DNA from: an uncultured Roseburia sp.
GTDB lineage: Bacteria; Bacillota; Clostridia; Lachnospirales; Lachnospiraceae
Direction: 5' to 3'
NCBI GenBank assembly: GCA_900539115.1
Contig: UQAQ01000002.1
Location: forward strand, 53,073 to 117,072
Length of the DNA stretch: 64,000 bases
Shown here: positions 48,648 to 58,090 of the stretch, piece after piece
How positions within the stretch are numbered: the stretch's first letter is position 1
How the letters are laid out: each line of letters starts with the position of its first letter
Translations under genes and position numbers: made by a program
Notes under the pieces: generated by a model
Database searches by the model: none
Told to the model about the DNA's origin: nothing
Seen by the model: only the letters and a program-made list of their open reading frames with translations

Positions 48648-49007
48648 ATGAAACGGCAAGAAACAAACAGTGATTTTCTGGCAGTACATGAGGATGTGGT
48701 AAAACGGGTGTTAGATAAGCAGCCGGCAGAAGAAGAATTGTACGATCTCGCAGAACTTTTTAAAGTATTTGGAGATTCGACCCGCATCCGTATCCTGCAT
48801 GCTTTGCTGGAAACCGAATTGTGCGTGGGCGATATGGCACAGATATTAAACCTGTCCCAATCTGCAGTCAGCCACCAGCTCAAAATTTTGAAAGATGCGA
48901 AACTTGTTCGATTCCGAAGAGAAGGAAAGATTATCTTTTATGCATTGGATGATGAACACGTGAGAAACATATTGAGTATGGGCGTAGAACATGTGGAAGA
49001 AGAATAA
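48648..49007 (+). CDS. ArsR/SmtB-family metal-sensing repressor (CzrA-like)
   Basis: A 119-residue winged-helix repressor that leaves DNA when it binds metal. The recognition region is NLSQSAVSHQLKILKDAKLV. The C-terminal helix carries DEHVRNILSMGVEHVEE, an exact match to the alpha-5 DxHx10HxxE zinc/cobalt site of CzrA/SmtB. The alpha-3 stretch ELCVGD has one Cys where CadC has two (ELCVCD), so a zinc-type rather than cadmium-type response is likely. AAAGGAG precedes the start. It should repress its own operon, which encodes a metal chaperone-like domain and a P1B ATPase. Confidence 0.92.
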   Translation: MKRQETNSDFLAVHEDVVKRVLDKQPAEEELYDLAELFKVFGDSTRIRILHALLETELCVGDMAQILNLSQSAVSHQLKILKDAKLVRFRREGKIIFYALDDEHVRNILSMGVEHVEEE

Positions 49008-49040
49008 AAATAAGTTGTTGAAAAAATGGAGGTTATTATC

Positions 49041-49259
49041 ATGAAAAAGACATACAAAGTAGATGTAGATTGCGCAAACTGTGCAGCAAAGATGGAAGAA
49101 GCAGTAAAAAATACAGCAGGTGTAAAAGATGCATCCTTGAGTTTTATGACATTGAAATTGAAAGTGGAATTTGAAGAAGGCGCCGATGTGGATGCCGTTA
49201 TGCAGGAAGCTTACAAAAACTGTAAAAAAGTAGAGGACGATTGTGAAATCTTCCTGTAA
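49041..49259 (+). CDS. Stand-alone heavy-metal-associated (HMA) domain protein
   Basis: A 72-residue HMA domain with the metal-binding motif DVDCANCAAKM (Cys-Ala-Asn-Cys) and the usual beta-alpha-beta pattern. ATG 49041 is chosen because GGAGG (49028-49032) is 8 bp away; ATG 49026 would overlap the ribosome site. Many P1B ATPases carry this domain at their N-terminus. The ATPase encoded 12 bp downstream lacks it, so this protein looks like the detached domain, which may deliver metal to the pump. Confidence 0.9.
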   Translation: MKKTYKVDVDCANCAAKMEEAVKNTAGVKDASLSFMTLKLKVEFEEGADVDAVMQEAYKNCKKVEDDCEIFL

Positions 49260-49271
49260 AGGAGAGAGTTT

Positions 49272-51143
49272 ATGACAAAGAAGCAAAAAAAAGTATTATA
49301 CCGGATTATTATATCCCTCGTACTTCTTATCGCCGTATCGATTATTGATACGTTGGTGGAACTGCCGATGATCGCGCAGGTAATCCTGTATCTGATTCCT
49401 TATTTTATCATCGGATATGACATTTTGAGAAAAGCAGGAAAGGGAATTTTGAACCGGCAGGTTTTTGATGAAAATTTCCTGATGGCGGTTGCGACAGTAG
49501 GAGCGATTCTTCTCGGAGATTTCCGGGAAGGCAGCGCCGTTATGCTTTTTTATCAGATCGGCGAATTGTTCCAAAGTTTCGCGGTTGGAAAGAGCCGAAA
49601 AAACATCACGGCTTTGATGGATATCCGTCCTGATTATGCCAATATTATCGTGGATGGAAAATTGGAACAGGTAGATCCGGATGATGTGGAAATAGGAACA
49701 GAAATAGTAGTAAATCCAGGCGAGAAAGTGCCGATTGACGGCGTGATCACAGAGGGAAATACAACATTAAATACAAGTGCATTGACAGGAGAAAGTGTTC
49801 CGAGAAATGCAAAATGCGGAGAAGAAGTCATCAGTGGATGTATCAACCTGACAGGTACGATCACATTGAAGACGACAAAAGAATTTGGAGATTCGACGGT
49901 ATCCAAGATTTTGGATCTGGTAGAAAATTCAAGTATGAAAAAGTCCCGCTCGGAGAATTTTATTACAAGATTTGCCAAATACTATACCCCGGCAGTTTGT
50001 TACAGTGCACTGGCATTGGCAATTCTGCCGCCGCTCATTTCCCTGTTGATAGGAATTTCACCGTCATGGCAGCAATGGATCGTGCGTGCACTTACGTTCC
50101 TCGTAATCAGCTGCCCATGTGCTCTTGTGATTTCCATTCCGCTTAGCTTTTTCGGTGGAATTGGCTGTGCTTCGACAAACGGAATCCTTGTAAAGGGATC
50201 AAATTATCTGGAAGCGCTGGCAGACACAAAATATATTGTGTTTGATAAAACCGGTACACTGACGAAAGGTGTTTTTGAGGTAAGCGGTATTTATCCGGAA
50301 CAGGGTATAAGCAAAAAGCAGCTGATCGAATACGCTGCGTATGCGGAGAGCGGTTCCAGCCACCCGATCAGTGTGAGCCTGAAAAAGGCGTACGGCAAAG
50401 AAATGAGTCTGGAGCGCGTCTATGACATCGAGGAAATTGCAGGACATGGTGTAAAAGCTGTTGTAGACGGAAAGACAGTATATGCCGGAAATCTTCGATT
50501 GATGAATAAAATAGGGATTTCTGTCAGCCGTGAATATGACGATGGAACGATGGTATACGTAGCGGTTGATAACAACTATGCCGGCTGTATCATGATTTCC
50601 GATGTGATCAAAGAGACATCAAAAGATGCTATTTCCGGATTGAAAAAGCACGGCATAAAACAAGCGGTAATGCTGACCGGAGACGCAAAGAAGACGGCGG
50701 AAAAAGTGGCAAAAGAAATCGGAATGGATAAGGTGTGTAGCGAACTTCTTCCGGCAGATAAAGTAAATGAAGTCGAGAAACTTCTTGCTCAGAAAAATAC
50801 AAAAGAGAAACTGGCCTTTGTCGGAGACGGAATCAACGATGCACCGGTTCTTTCCCGTGCAGATATTGGTATCGCGATGGGAGCCCTTGGTTCCGATGCG
50901 GCGATCGAAGCAGCCGATATCGTTTTGATGGACGATGACCCTGCCAAGATTTCTTTGGCAATGAAAATTTCCTTAAAGACATTGAAAATTGTCAAAGAAA
51001 ACATCGTATTTGCCCTTGCAGTAAAGGCAATCTGCCTGATCTTAGGCGCACTTGGTATCGCCGGCATGTGGCTTGCCATCTTTGCTGACGTCGGTGTTAT
51101 GGTACTGGCGGTTCTTAACGCAACACGGGCTTTGAAACTGTAA
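49272..51143 (+). CDS. P1B-type heavy-metal ATPase (Zn/Cd/Pb efflux)
   Basis: A 623-residue membrane pump. Motifs in order: TGES in the actuator domain (about 175), the transmembrane metal site SCPCALV (CPC, about 282), DKTGTLTKG with the phosphorylated Asp (about 325), SSSHPIS (the HP motif), GDAKKTAEKVA and GDGINDAPVL. The ending LAIFADVGVMVLAVLNATRAL is typical of ZntA/CadA-type P1B-2 pumps. There is no N-terminal HMA domain; one is encoded separately just upstream. The Zn-type ArsR repressor suggests zinc as the main substrate. Confidence 0.94.
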   Translation: MTKKQKKVLYRIIISLVLLIAVSIIDTLVELPMIAQVILYLIPYFIIGYDILRKAGKGILNRQVFDENFLMAVATVGAILLGDFREGSAVMLFYQIGELFQSFAVGKSRKNITALMDIRPDYANIIVDGKLEQVDPDDVEIGTEIVVNPGEKVPIDGVITEGNTTLNTSALTGESVPRNAKCGEEVISGCINLTGTITLKTTKEFGDSTVSKILDLVENSSMKKSRSENFITRFAKYYTPAVCYSALALAILPPLISLLIGISPSWQQWIVRALTFLVISCPCALVISIPLSFFGGIGCASTNGILVKGSNYLEALADTKYIVFDKTGTLTKGVFEVSGIYPEQGISKKQLIEYAAYAESGSSHPISVSLKKAYGKEMSLERVYDIEEIAGHGVKAVVDGKTVYAGNLRLMNKIGISVSREYDDGTMVYVAVDNNYAGCIMISDVIKETSKDAISGLKKHGIKQAVMLTGDAKKTAEKVAKEIGMDKVCSELLPADKVNEVEKLLAQKNTKEKLAFVGDGINDAPVLSRADIGIAMGALGSDAAIEAADIVLMDDDPAKISLAMKISLKTLKIVKENIVFALAVKAICLILGALGIAGMWLAIFADVGVMVLAVLNATRALKL

Positions 51144-51288
51144 AGCGATAACGAATTTAAAATTTAAAAAGTAAGTGAAAAATTTCCTTTCGTGTGATAT
51201 ATTGTTCTTTCATGAAAAATTAATGCATTTTTTATAATGATGTGTTACAATGGCAGATAATGTTATCACAGAAAGGAATTTTTGATAT

Positions 51289-54200
51289 ATGAAAAGAAAA
51301 ATGGGAAAAGGATTAACAATCCTGATAACAATGTCCATGATTGTATGTGGGATTCCGTTTCCACAGGGACAGACAAATGAGGGAAAGAGAGCAGATGTTG
51401 TGAAAGCAGAGACAAAAACGGCAGAGATCCGTACAGTCAATGCCAATCTTGGTGCCGGGAAAAAGTATCAGATTGCCGGCATACATGATGCAGAGCATAT
51501 CGCAGATGAAGACGTCAAAAATCCGTATGTAGAGTGGTCTAACGGCAGAGGATCCTATGTGTATTATGGAAATTATTACCAAAGCGACCGCAGTGGAAAG
51601 AAAAAGGATCCCATCAAATGGTGTGTAGTCGATGCTTCAACGACAGAATACGGAGATTATTCGATGTTATTGCAGTCCGACGCGGTACTGGATAACGTGG
51701 TCTATATCAATGATTATGCAAAGAAACTTAATTACAGCGTCACAGAATCCGATGGATCGTCTGTTTTCGGAACTACCTATCTGAAACGTGAGAAAGGACA
51801 GGATACCGATCACCTTGCGAATGACTATCAGTACAGTGATATGCGGTACTGGCTTAATTCCATGAAAAATCCGGATGGAACCGACGCATGGGAAGGGGAA
51901 AGTACCGAAGGTGGGTTTCTGGATACCGCATTTTCAAGCGAAGAGCAGCTGGGACTTTTGGACAGCAAAAAGGATGCTTTCATACATACGCGCAGAAATT
52001 ATGATACGTATCCGGGAACGGTTACCTATGATCATACCCGTTTACAGGGAGATAAAATATTTATCTTCAGTATCGAAGAGTATATGAAGGCCCTATTTGG
52101 AGAAGACTGGGGAAGCAAGACTTCTGCCGTAATGGCTGCCAATAAAACCGCGACAGCATACGGATGTGAAAAACAATGCTGGAATAAAAATCAAGTAAAA
52201 GATACCGGAAAATATTATGCGTTTTTTTGGGTACGTACAAGACGGATATGCAATTCGGACAGAATAGGGTATTATTGTATCAAGTATGGAGGCTGCTATG
52301 AGGGATTTAAAGATTATGGGGCGATGAATACTTTGAAAACAGGAACAGGAACCGTACCGGCGTGTAACCTGAAACTTTCTTCGGTTGCATTTACTTCAGC
52401 AAGTAATCAGAAAAAAGCAGATTCTTTTATCCAGACAGAGTCTGCTGAAAATAATCAGAATTGGAATGTCACGATGAAGGGAGGAAGTGGTTTTTCCGCT
52501 TCATTGAAAGCAGGACAAAAGACCTTAGGGCTGCACGCAGGAGATACCATCTATGTAAATGTCAAATCTCTTGGTAAAAATATAAATAAAGACATTGCCT
52601 ACAATCAGCTTTCCGCCATGCTGCTGGAAAAAAACGGAACGGTAGCTGCCTATGGAAAAGTGGCAGATATTGTAGACGGAACAATTCAAAAAGACGGAAC
52701 TGCCCTTACCGATATTCCGATTACATTTCCGGGAAGTGAGGAACTTAAAAAGGGAGGACATTTTACCCTGAAACTTTTTGCGGAAGAAGTGAATTCAACA
52801 GCAACGCAAAATCTTGTTGATTTTGCCAGTAATTCCGTCTCTGTTTCTGTTAATTTTATACCAACACAGGGAATTATTGTATCGAACCCTTATGATAGCC
52901 ATATCGTATATGAAGCAAGTGAGCAAAACGGAGCAGAATCCCAGTATCTTCCTGCGAATACAGTATTAAAAGATATTGTGTATCAGGCAGAAGAAGGGTA
53001 CTATTTCCCGGAAGATTATATCCAAAAACTGGAAGGATTATCCAATGGAACCATCAACGGAATTACGGTTTCCAGAGATAGTTACACCAAATTGACAATT
53101 TCCGGAAAACCAACACAGGGAACGGTAATTTCACTTGCACCGGCAACGCAGAAGGCCGAGCAGGAAAGCCCGCAAAATGTGGCTGGAGGAATTAAGAAGA
53201 TCATGGGAACAACGGAGGCGATGGAGTATCGTTTTGTGACAGAGGAAACGACGCAGGGATCGTGGCTTTCCTGTACGCAGGGAAGCACTGAGGTACCGGC
53301 AGCCGGTACGTATGAGATAAGAAAAAAAGAAACCGACGCCTTACAAGCTGGTAAAATTATCCAAATCATAGTACGTGAAATGGTGGAGTTTCGTATTGAA
53401 CCGGAAACAGGGCTTGTGTATGATGGAACAGAAAAGAAAGGCTATGTGGGGACACCGGAGGTTATGAGTGGAAATTATACGTCCGGAGAGTATACGGTCA
53501 GCTATACGAACGCAGAGGGCGAGCAATTGGATTCGGCACCGATTGATGCCGGAAAGTATACGGTTACCGTTTCTGTTCCCGACGATAATAAGTATTATCT
53601 GGGAAGTTCCCATGCAGAATTTTCCATTGACAAAGCGACGATAACGGTAAAAGCGGATAAAAAGAGAATGACCGTTGGTGCCAGTATTCCGAAACTGTCG
53701 TACAGCATCCTTGGCAATTTTGAAAATATGGTAAACACCGATGCGTTACAATTGCAGCTTTCAAAGAAAATTGACACCCGTCAGCCGGGAACATATTCGA
53801 ATGCAATTCATATATCCGGTGCGGTTTTGAAAAAGGGCTGGGAGAAAAATTACAATCCGGTCATCTATGAACAGGGAACACTTGTTGTTGTAGATAAAGA
53901 AAAAGTCGAGATTACTCTTACCTCGGAAAAGGATATCTTTTATGATGGGCTTCCGCATAAAGGGTATGTCGGAGAACCGAAAGTATCCGCCGGTGGTTAT
54001 GCGGGAAACCGCTTTACGATCACGTATCGTAAGTCAGATGGAAGCCTGTTGTCCGGAATGCCGACAGAAGTGGGTGAATATGAAGTCACCGCTGCGATTC
54101 CAAGTGAGAACCTTCATTATCAGGGGAAAGTTACCGTTGCATTTTCCATTCAGAAAATGCCGGCAACACCTTCTCCGACACCGGCAGCAACACCGGTGGC

Positions 54201-54945
54201 ATCCCCGGCACATATAACGGAATCCCCGGCACCGACAGCAACCGCAGCCACAATACCGACGGCTTCTGCAACGGTTCCGACGTGGGAGAAAACTGCTGCG
54301 CCAGATACAACAAAGAAAACGGAAGAACCCTTCGTTCCCACCGAAGTTTTGAAACCGCAAAAGCAGAATGCTTCATTGGCATTGACGGGAGAAGTAAAAG
54401 CTGCAAAACATAAGGTGACACTGCAATGGCAGGAGATAGACGGAGCAGAGGGATATTTGATCTATGCTGCCAAATGCAATCAGAACGAAAAGAAAACAAA
54501 ATTTAAAAAAATAAAGGAAATTTCTTCCGGATCACAAGTGCGGTTTGTGCATCGTAAGTGTGCCAAAAATACATGGTACAAATATCGTATAAAAGCCTAC
54601 CGTATTGTGAATGGAAAGAAAGTGGTTTTTGCAGAAGCGATGGAACTGCATATTCTGACAAAGGGTAGTAAGAAAATTACAAATCCGTCAGGTATTTCCG
54701 TATCACAGAAAAATGTAAACTTAAAAGCGGGAGAAAAAGGAAACATAAAAGCAAAAGTACTCCTGCCAAAGGGAAAGAAGACAAAGTGGCACATCGAAAA
54801 AATACGATATATCTCAGCAAATCCACTTATTGCTTCGGTATCACGTTCCGGAGTGATTCGCGCAAAACAAAAGGGAAATTGTGAGATTTATGTTGTGACA
54901 CAGAATGGAATCAAGAAAAAAGTAACCATTACAGTAACAGAATGA
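51289..54945 (+). CDS. Secreted surface protein with DUF6273, MBG-like, FN3-like and Big_2 domains
   Basis: 1,218 residues. A signal peptide (about 1-30, GLTILITMSMIVCGIPF) is followed by a DUF6273-like domain (about 60-355; PIKWCVVDAS, MRYWLNSM, FFWVRTRR). A beta-rich region comes next, then two MBG-like repeats (about 698-785 and 871-950) with YDGTEKKGYVGTPEV and YDGLPHKGYVGEPKV. A Pro/Thr/Ala-rich linker (about 955-1020, PTPAATPVASPAH) leads to an FN3-like domain (about 1027-1124) and a Big_2-like domain to the end. No LPXTG motif. The modular build suggests an adhesin or matrix protein. The next surface-protein gene starts 13 bp after the stop. Confidence 0.85.
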   Translation: MKRKMGKGLTILITMSMIVCGIPFPQGQTNEGKRADVVKAETKTAEIRTVNANLGAGKKYQIAGIHDAEHIADEDVKNPYVEWSNGRGSYVYYGNYYQSDRSGKKKDPIKWCVVDASTTEYGDYSMLLQSDAVLDNVVYINDYAKKLNYSVTESDGSSVFGTTYLKREKGQDTDHLANDYQYSDMRYWLNSMKNPDGTDAWEGESTEGGFLDTAFSSEEQLGLLDSKKDAFIHTRRNYDTYPGTVTYDHTRLQGDKIFIFSIEEYMKALFGEDWGSKTSAVMAANKTATAYGCEKQCWNKNQVKDTGKYYAFFWVRTRRICNSDRIGYYCIKYGGCYEGFKDYGAMNTLKTGTGTVPACNLKLSSVAFTSASNQKKADSFIQTESAENNQNWNVTMKGGSGFSASLKAGQKTLGLHAGDTIYVNVKSLGKNINKDIAYNQLSAMLLEKNGTVAAYGKVADIVDGTIQKDGTALTDIPITFPGSEELKKGGHFTLKLFAEEVNSTATQNLVDFASNSVSVSVNFIPTQGIIVSNPYDSHIVYEASEQNGAESQYLPANTVLKDIVYQAEEGYYFPEDYIQKLEGLSNGTINGITVSRDSYTKLTISGKPTQGTVISLAPATQKAEQESPQNVAGGIKKIMGTTEAMEYRFVTEETTQGSWLSCTQGSTEVPAAGTYEIRKKETDALQAGKIIQIIVREMVEFRIEPETGLVYDGTEKKGYVGTPEVMSGNYTSGEYTVSYTNAEGEQLDSAPIDAGKYTVTVSVPDDNKYYLGSSHAEFSIDKATITVKADKKRMTVGASIPKLSYSILGNFENMVNTDALQLQLSKKIDTRQPGTYSNAIHISGAVLKKGWEKNYNPVIYEQGTLVVVDKEKVEITLTSEKDIFYDGLPHKGYVGEPKVSAGGYAGNRFTITYRKSDGSLLSGMPTEVGEYEVTAAIPSENLHYQGKVTVAFSIQKMPATPSPTPAATPVASPAHITESPAPTATAATIPTASATVPTWEKTAAPDTTKKTEEPFVPTEVLKPQKQNASLALTGEVKAAKHKVTLQWQEIDGAEGYLIYAAKCNQNEKKTKFKKIKEISSGSQVRFVHRKCAKNTWYKYRIKAYRIVNGKKVVFAEAMELHILTKGSKKITNPSGISVSQKNVNLKAGEKGNIKAKVLLPKGKKTKWHIEKIRYISANPLIASVSRSGVIRAKQKGNCEIYVVTQNGIKKKVTITVTE

Positions 54946-54958
54946 AAGGATAGATGAT

Positions 54959-57900
54959 ATGAAAAAAGTTTTGGGTTTATTAGGGCTTGCCACACTGACG
55001 TTAGGAATTGTGTGGAATATTGGAAATTATGGGAAACAGACCAAAGCCGGTCAGCAGGAAGCCGTCATGTCCGGAGATGCCTTATATGCGAATGGGCAGG
55101 CATTGTTGTTTACCGAAGGGACACAAAGCGGTCTGACAACGGTGTATTCCGATGAAAATTCAGATGGGATTCTGGATGCGGGAGATGTAAAATTATGGGA
55201 AAATATTGACCTTCGCCAGGTCTCTGTTTATGGAGACGGTGAAGGGGCGGTATATTCATCTGTCAAAATGACAATTTTAGGTGGAACATTTAAAAATTTA
55301 TATGGATGTGGCGAAACCGGTACCGCCACAAAAATCCTCGGAAATGTGGACATAACGATGACAGCAGGAAGTGTTTCCGGTGATTTTTACGGCTTGACCG
55401 GAGAAAATCAAGTGGAGGGAAATCTGGAAATCTCGATATCCGGAGGAACTTTTTCCGGAAATTCCGGTCTGGCAGACGGCAGACAGGATGATGCAAAAAC
55501 AACGGTAAACGGCGGTGTAAAGGCAGATATTCGGGGAGGAACCTGGGGTGGAAATATTACACTGATTGGTGTGGCTAATATTGGTCAGGGAGATCTGACA
55601 TTAAAGAACCTTGTATTTTTGCCGGACAGTAAAATAAAGATTGTAAAAAAACTGACTTCAAAGCCAACGCAGACAGCAAATGGAAAGATTACCATTGACA
55701 TGGAACAATGTGATCTGTCAAAAGCATCTCTGGATCTTAGTGAAACAGATCGCCTTTCCCTGAAAAAACAGTTTTCTTTATTTGTCGATGAAGCTACAGT
55801 AAATTCCGCGTCTTTTAGCCAGTTATCGGTATTGCGGAACTGGGCAGGACAGCTGCGTGTTCAAAATGGTGGTGGCGTTTTTATGAATTGCGGCGGAATC
55901 GCTTATGCTTACGGAAATTATACCCTGGAACGCGATGTGGAAGTGACAAAATATATTTCCATAGGAGAGACTACTTCCTTTACGATTCCGTATGGAATCC
56001 ATTTTAATATCAACAATCCTTCCTTAGGAGGAACCATTGCGAAAGATGTAGTCTTTTATAATCAGGGAACGATTTCCATCTCGGATGATGCTGGTTTTGC
56101 CGGAATTACCTTTAATGGAATTATTGCAAACCACGGGGAAATATCCGGTTCGAAAAAGCTTCCTGCGAACGCGGTATATTATCCGCTGGGGATAGATGTT
56201 TCCAATGATGTGAAAATCGAGATTTCCGGAGAACGTTTTCTCTCTACACAGGATGAGACAAAAAAGACAATATACTATGCAAATCCGGGAGCAGATCTGA
56301 AATTGTCTTTTACGGAATCACAATACGAAGTAAGCGCAGTAAAATATGAAGAAAAAGAACTGGCAAATGTCGCAATAGGACGATATAATTATCAGTATAA
56401 TTTCCAAATACCGGAAGAAACCAGACAAGAGACAGTCCTTCACATTGTGCTGGGAAAAAAGATTAATGAGTTGCAGCTTGTGCCGGCATCTTCATCCGTG
56501 GAAAAAAATACTACTTCACAGCAGGGAGAGTTTCTTGTTTTTGATATGAGCACGATCGAGATTGCAAACGATACGGGAGACACCGGAGAAGTAACCTATG
56601 AATTTAAAAATGCAGAACGGCTTAACCGCTGGGGATATTTTTTCGATGAAACGAACAAAAGTCAGATTATGGCAGACAAGGACTGTAATCCATTGGTCGA
56701 TTATGATATGGAAATTATTGTAACAGGTAAAAATGGAAAACAGGCAGAATTTAATCTTCATGTAAGTATCGCCAACCAATATGGGCTGAAAAGCGGTTCC
56801 AAAGTTTCTTTAAAGAAAAATGAACTGGTATATGGAGATACACTGGAAAAACTGGAATTCAACCAGTCGTCGATCAGCTTTTTGAAAAACGACAATACCC
56901 AGCAGGCAGTGTCGGGTACAATCTGCTGGCGTGAGCCGGATTCGGTATTTTATGTAGGAACCCATGAAGCCGTATGGGTCTTTACTCCCGATGACAGTGA
57001 TTATATGCCGACATATGGAACACTGAAATTCAAGGTAAATCCGGTACAAAAAGGAAATCCACCAGCAATACAGGCAGTATACGGACAGACGTTAGAGCAA
57101 TTGAATCTGCCACAGGGATATTATTTTAAAAATACCGGGGCGACACCGGTAGGAGATGCCGGAACACGTATTTTTCCGGTATATTATCGCAGTGATAATG
57201 CCGATTACGCGGATACCAATGATCTGAACATCCAAATACAGGTGGCACCGCTTGAAATTACAAAAGAAAATATAAAAATATCCGGTTTGGAGAATCAGAC
57301 ATACGAGGGAAAAACGGTTGAACTACGGATCGTAGTAACGGTAAACGGAACGACATTAAATTCCGCAGATTATACGACACATTACGAAAGAAATAATGCA
57401 CCGGGCAATGCGACTGTTACACTTAGCGGAATAGGAAATTATACCGGAAGTGTAACCTATGATTTCCAGATCATGCCGGAAATCCCAAAGGTTTCCCAGA
57501 CACCGGTTTCTACACCAGAGAGTAATGCTTCGCATCCTTCGTCCCCTAAGACAGAGACGACCGGTTCCGGAGATTCCGGAAACAGCTCTTCACAGCAAAC
57601 AGACAACGTTTCTGTAAAAAAGAGAAACAAAGGCGAACAGTTTGAAACTGCTTCCGGAGCAGTATACCGTATTACAAAAAACGGAAAAAATGCTGCGGCA
57701 GAACTCGTAAGCGCGAAAATAAATAAAACCGGGAAGCTGGTTATTCCGGCATATGTCATTCAGGATGGCGTAAAATATAAAGTGACTTCGATCGCTGCAA
57801 AAGCATTTTATAAAAATCAAAAGATAAAACAGGTTAAAATAGGAAAATACGTGAAAAAGATTGGAAAGAAAGCATTTTTCAAATGCTTGAATCTGAAGAA

Positions 57901-57994
57901 GATTGTTATAAAGAATAAGAAATTGAAGAACAAATACATTGGAAAACAGGCTTTTAAAGGAATTGCAAAAAAAGCCCGAATCCTTCGGAAATAA
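54959..57994 (+). CDS. Secreted surface protein with MBG-like modules and a C-terminal BspA repeat domain
   Basis: 1,011 residues, second gene of a pair with the preceding surface protein. A signal peptide (about 1-32) is followed by a glycine-rich, probably beta-helical region (about 85-220, with GGTFKNLYG and SGGTFSGNSG), a long beta-rich middle, MBG-like modules (about 615-840) and a Ser/Thr/Pro linker (about 845-885, PVSTPESNASHPSSP). A C-terminal BspA-type repeat block (about 895-1011) has VTSIAAKAFYKNQKIKQVKI. The C-terminus is very basic (KGIAKKARILRK). No sorting signal or membrane anchor. AAAGGA precedes the start. Confidence 0.85.
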   Translation: MKKVLGLLGLATLTLGIVWNIGNYGKQTKAGQQEAVMSGDALYANGQALLFTEGTQSGLTTVYSDENSDGILDAGDVKLWENIDLRQVSVYGDGEGAVYSSVKMTILGGTFKNLYGCGETGTATKILGNVDITMTAGSVSGDFYGLTGENQVEGNLEISISGGTFSGNSGLADGRQDDAKTTVNGGVKADIRGGTWGGNITLIGVANIGQGDLTLKNLVFLPDSKIKIVKKLTSKPTQTANGKITIDMEQCDLSKASLDLSETDRLSLKKQFSLFVDEATVNSASFSQLSVLRNWAGQLRVQNGGGVFMNCGGIAYAYGNYTLERDVEVTKYISIGETTSFTIPYGIHFNINNPSLGGTIAKDVVFYNQGTISISDDAGFAGITFNGIIANHGEISGSKKLPANAVYYPLGIDVSNDVKIEISGERFLSTQDETKKTIYYANPGADLKLSFTESQYEVSAVKYEEKELANVAIGRYNYQYNFQIPEETRQETVLHIVLGKKINELQLVPASSSVEKNTTSQQGEFLVFDMSTIEIANDTGDTGEVTYEFKNAERLNRWGYFFDETNKSQIMADKDCNPLVDYDMEIIVTGKNGKQAEFNLHVSIANQYGLKSGSKVSLKKNELVYGDTLEKLEFNQSSISFLKNDNTQQAVSGTICWREPDSVFYVGTHEAVWVFTPDDSDYMPTYGTLKFKVNPVQKGNPPAIQAVYGQTLEQLNLPQGYYFKNTGATPVGDAGTRIFPVYYRSDNADYADTNDLNIQIQVAPLEITKENIKISGLENQTYEGKTVELRIVVTVNGTTLNSADYTTHYERNNAPGNATVTLSGIGNYTGSVTYDFQIMPEIPKVSQTPVSTPESNASHPSSPKTETTGSGDSGNSSSQQTDNVSVKKRNKGEQFETASGAVYRITKNGKNAAAELVSAKINKTGKLVIPAYVIQDGVKYKVTSIAAKAFYKNQKIKQVKIGKYVKKIGKKAFFKCLNLKKIVIKNKKLKNKYIGKQAFKGIAKKARILRK

Positions 57995-58030
57995 AAAGCG
58001 CAGATTGCCGGTGTTTTCCGTATCTCTTTG

Positions 58031-58059
58031 TTGACAGATCCCGTTATAAAATGTATGAT
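58031..58059 (+). promoter_or_regulatory. Promoter of the beta-galactosidase gene
   Basis: -35 TTGACA (58031-58036), 17-bp spacer, -10 TATGAT (58054-58059), 31 bp before the start codon at 58091. It lies inside the longer open frame, which confirms the later start. Confidence 0.75.
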
Positions 58060-58090
58060 AGAGTCAGTACAAAGAGAGGGGGATGTAGCG

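Noticed and set aside
58028..58090. Upstream extension of the beta-galactosidase frame
   Set aside because: The extension contains the gene's own -35 and -10 boxes, and the extra residues do not resemble the GH2 N-terminus.
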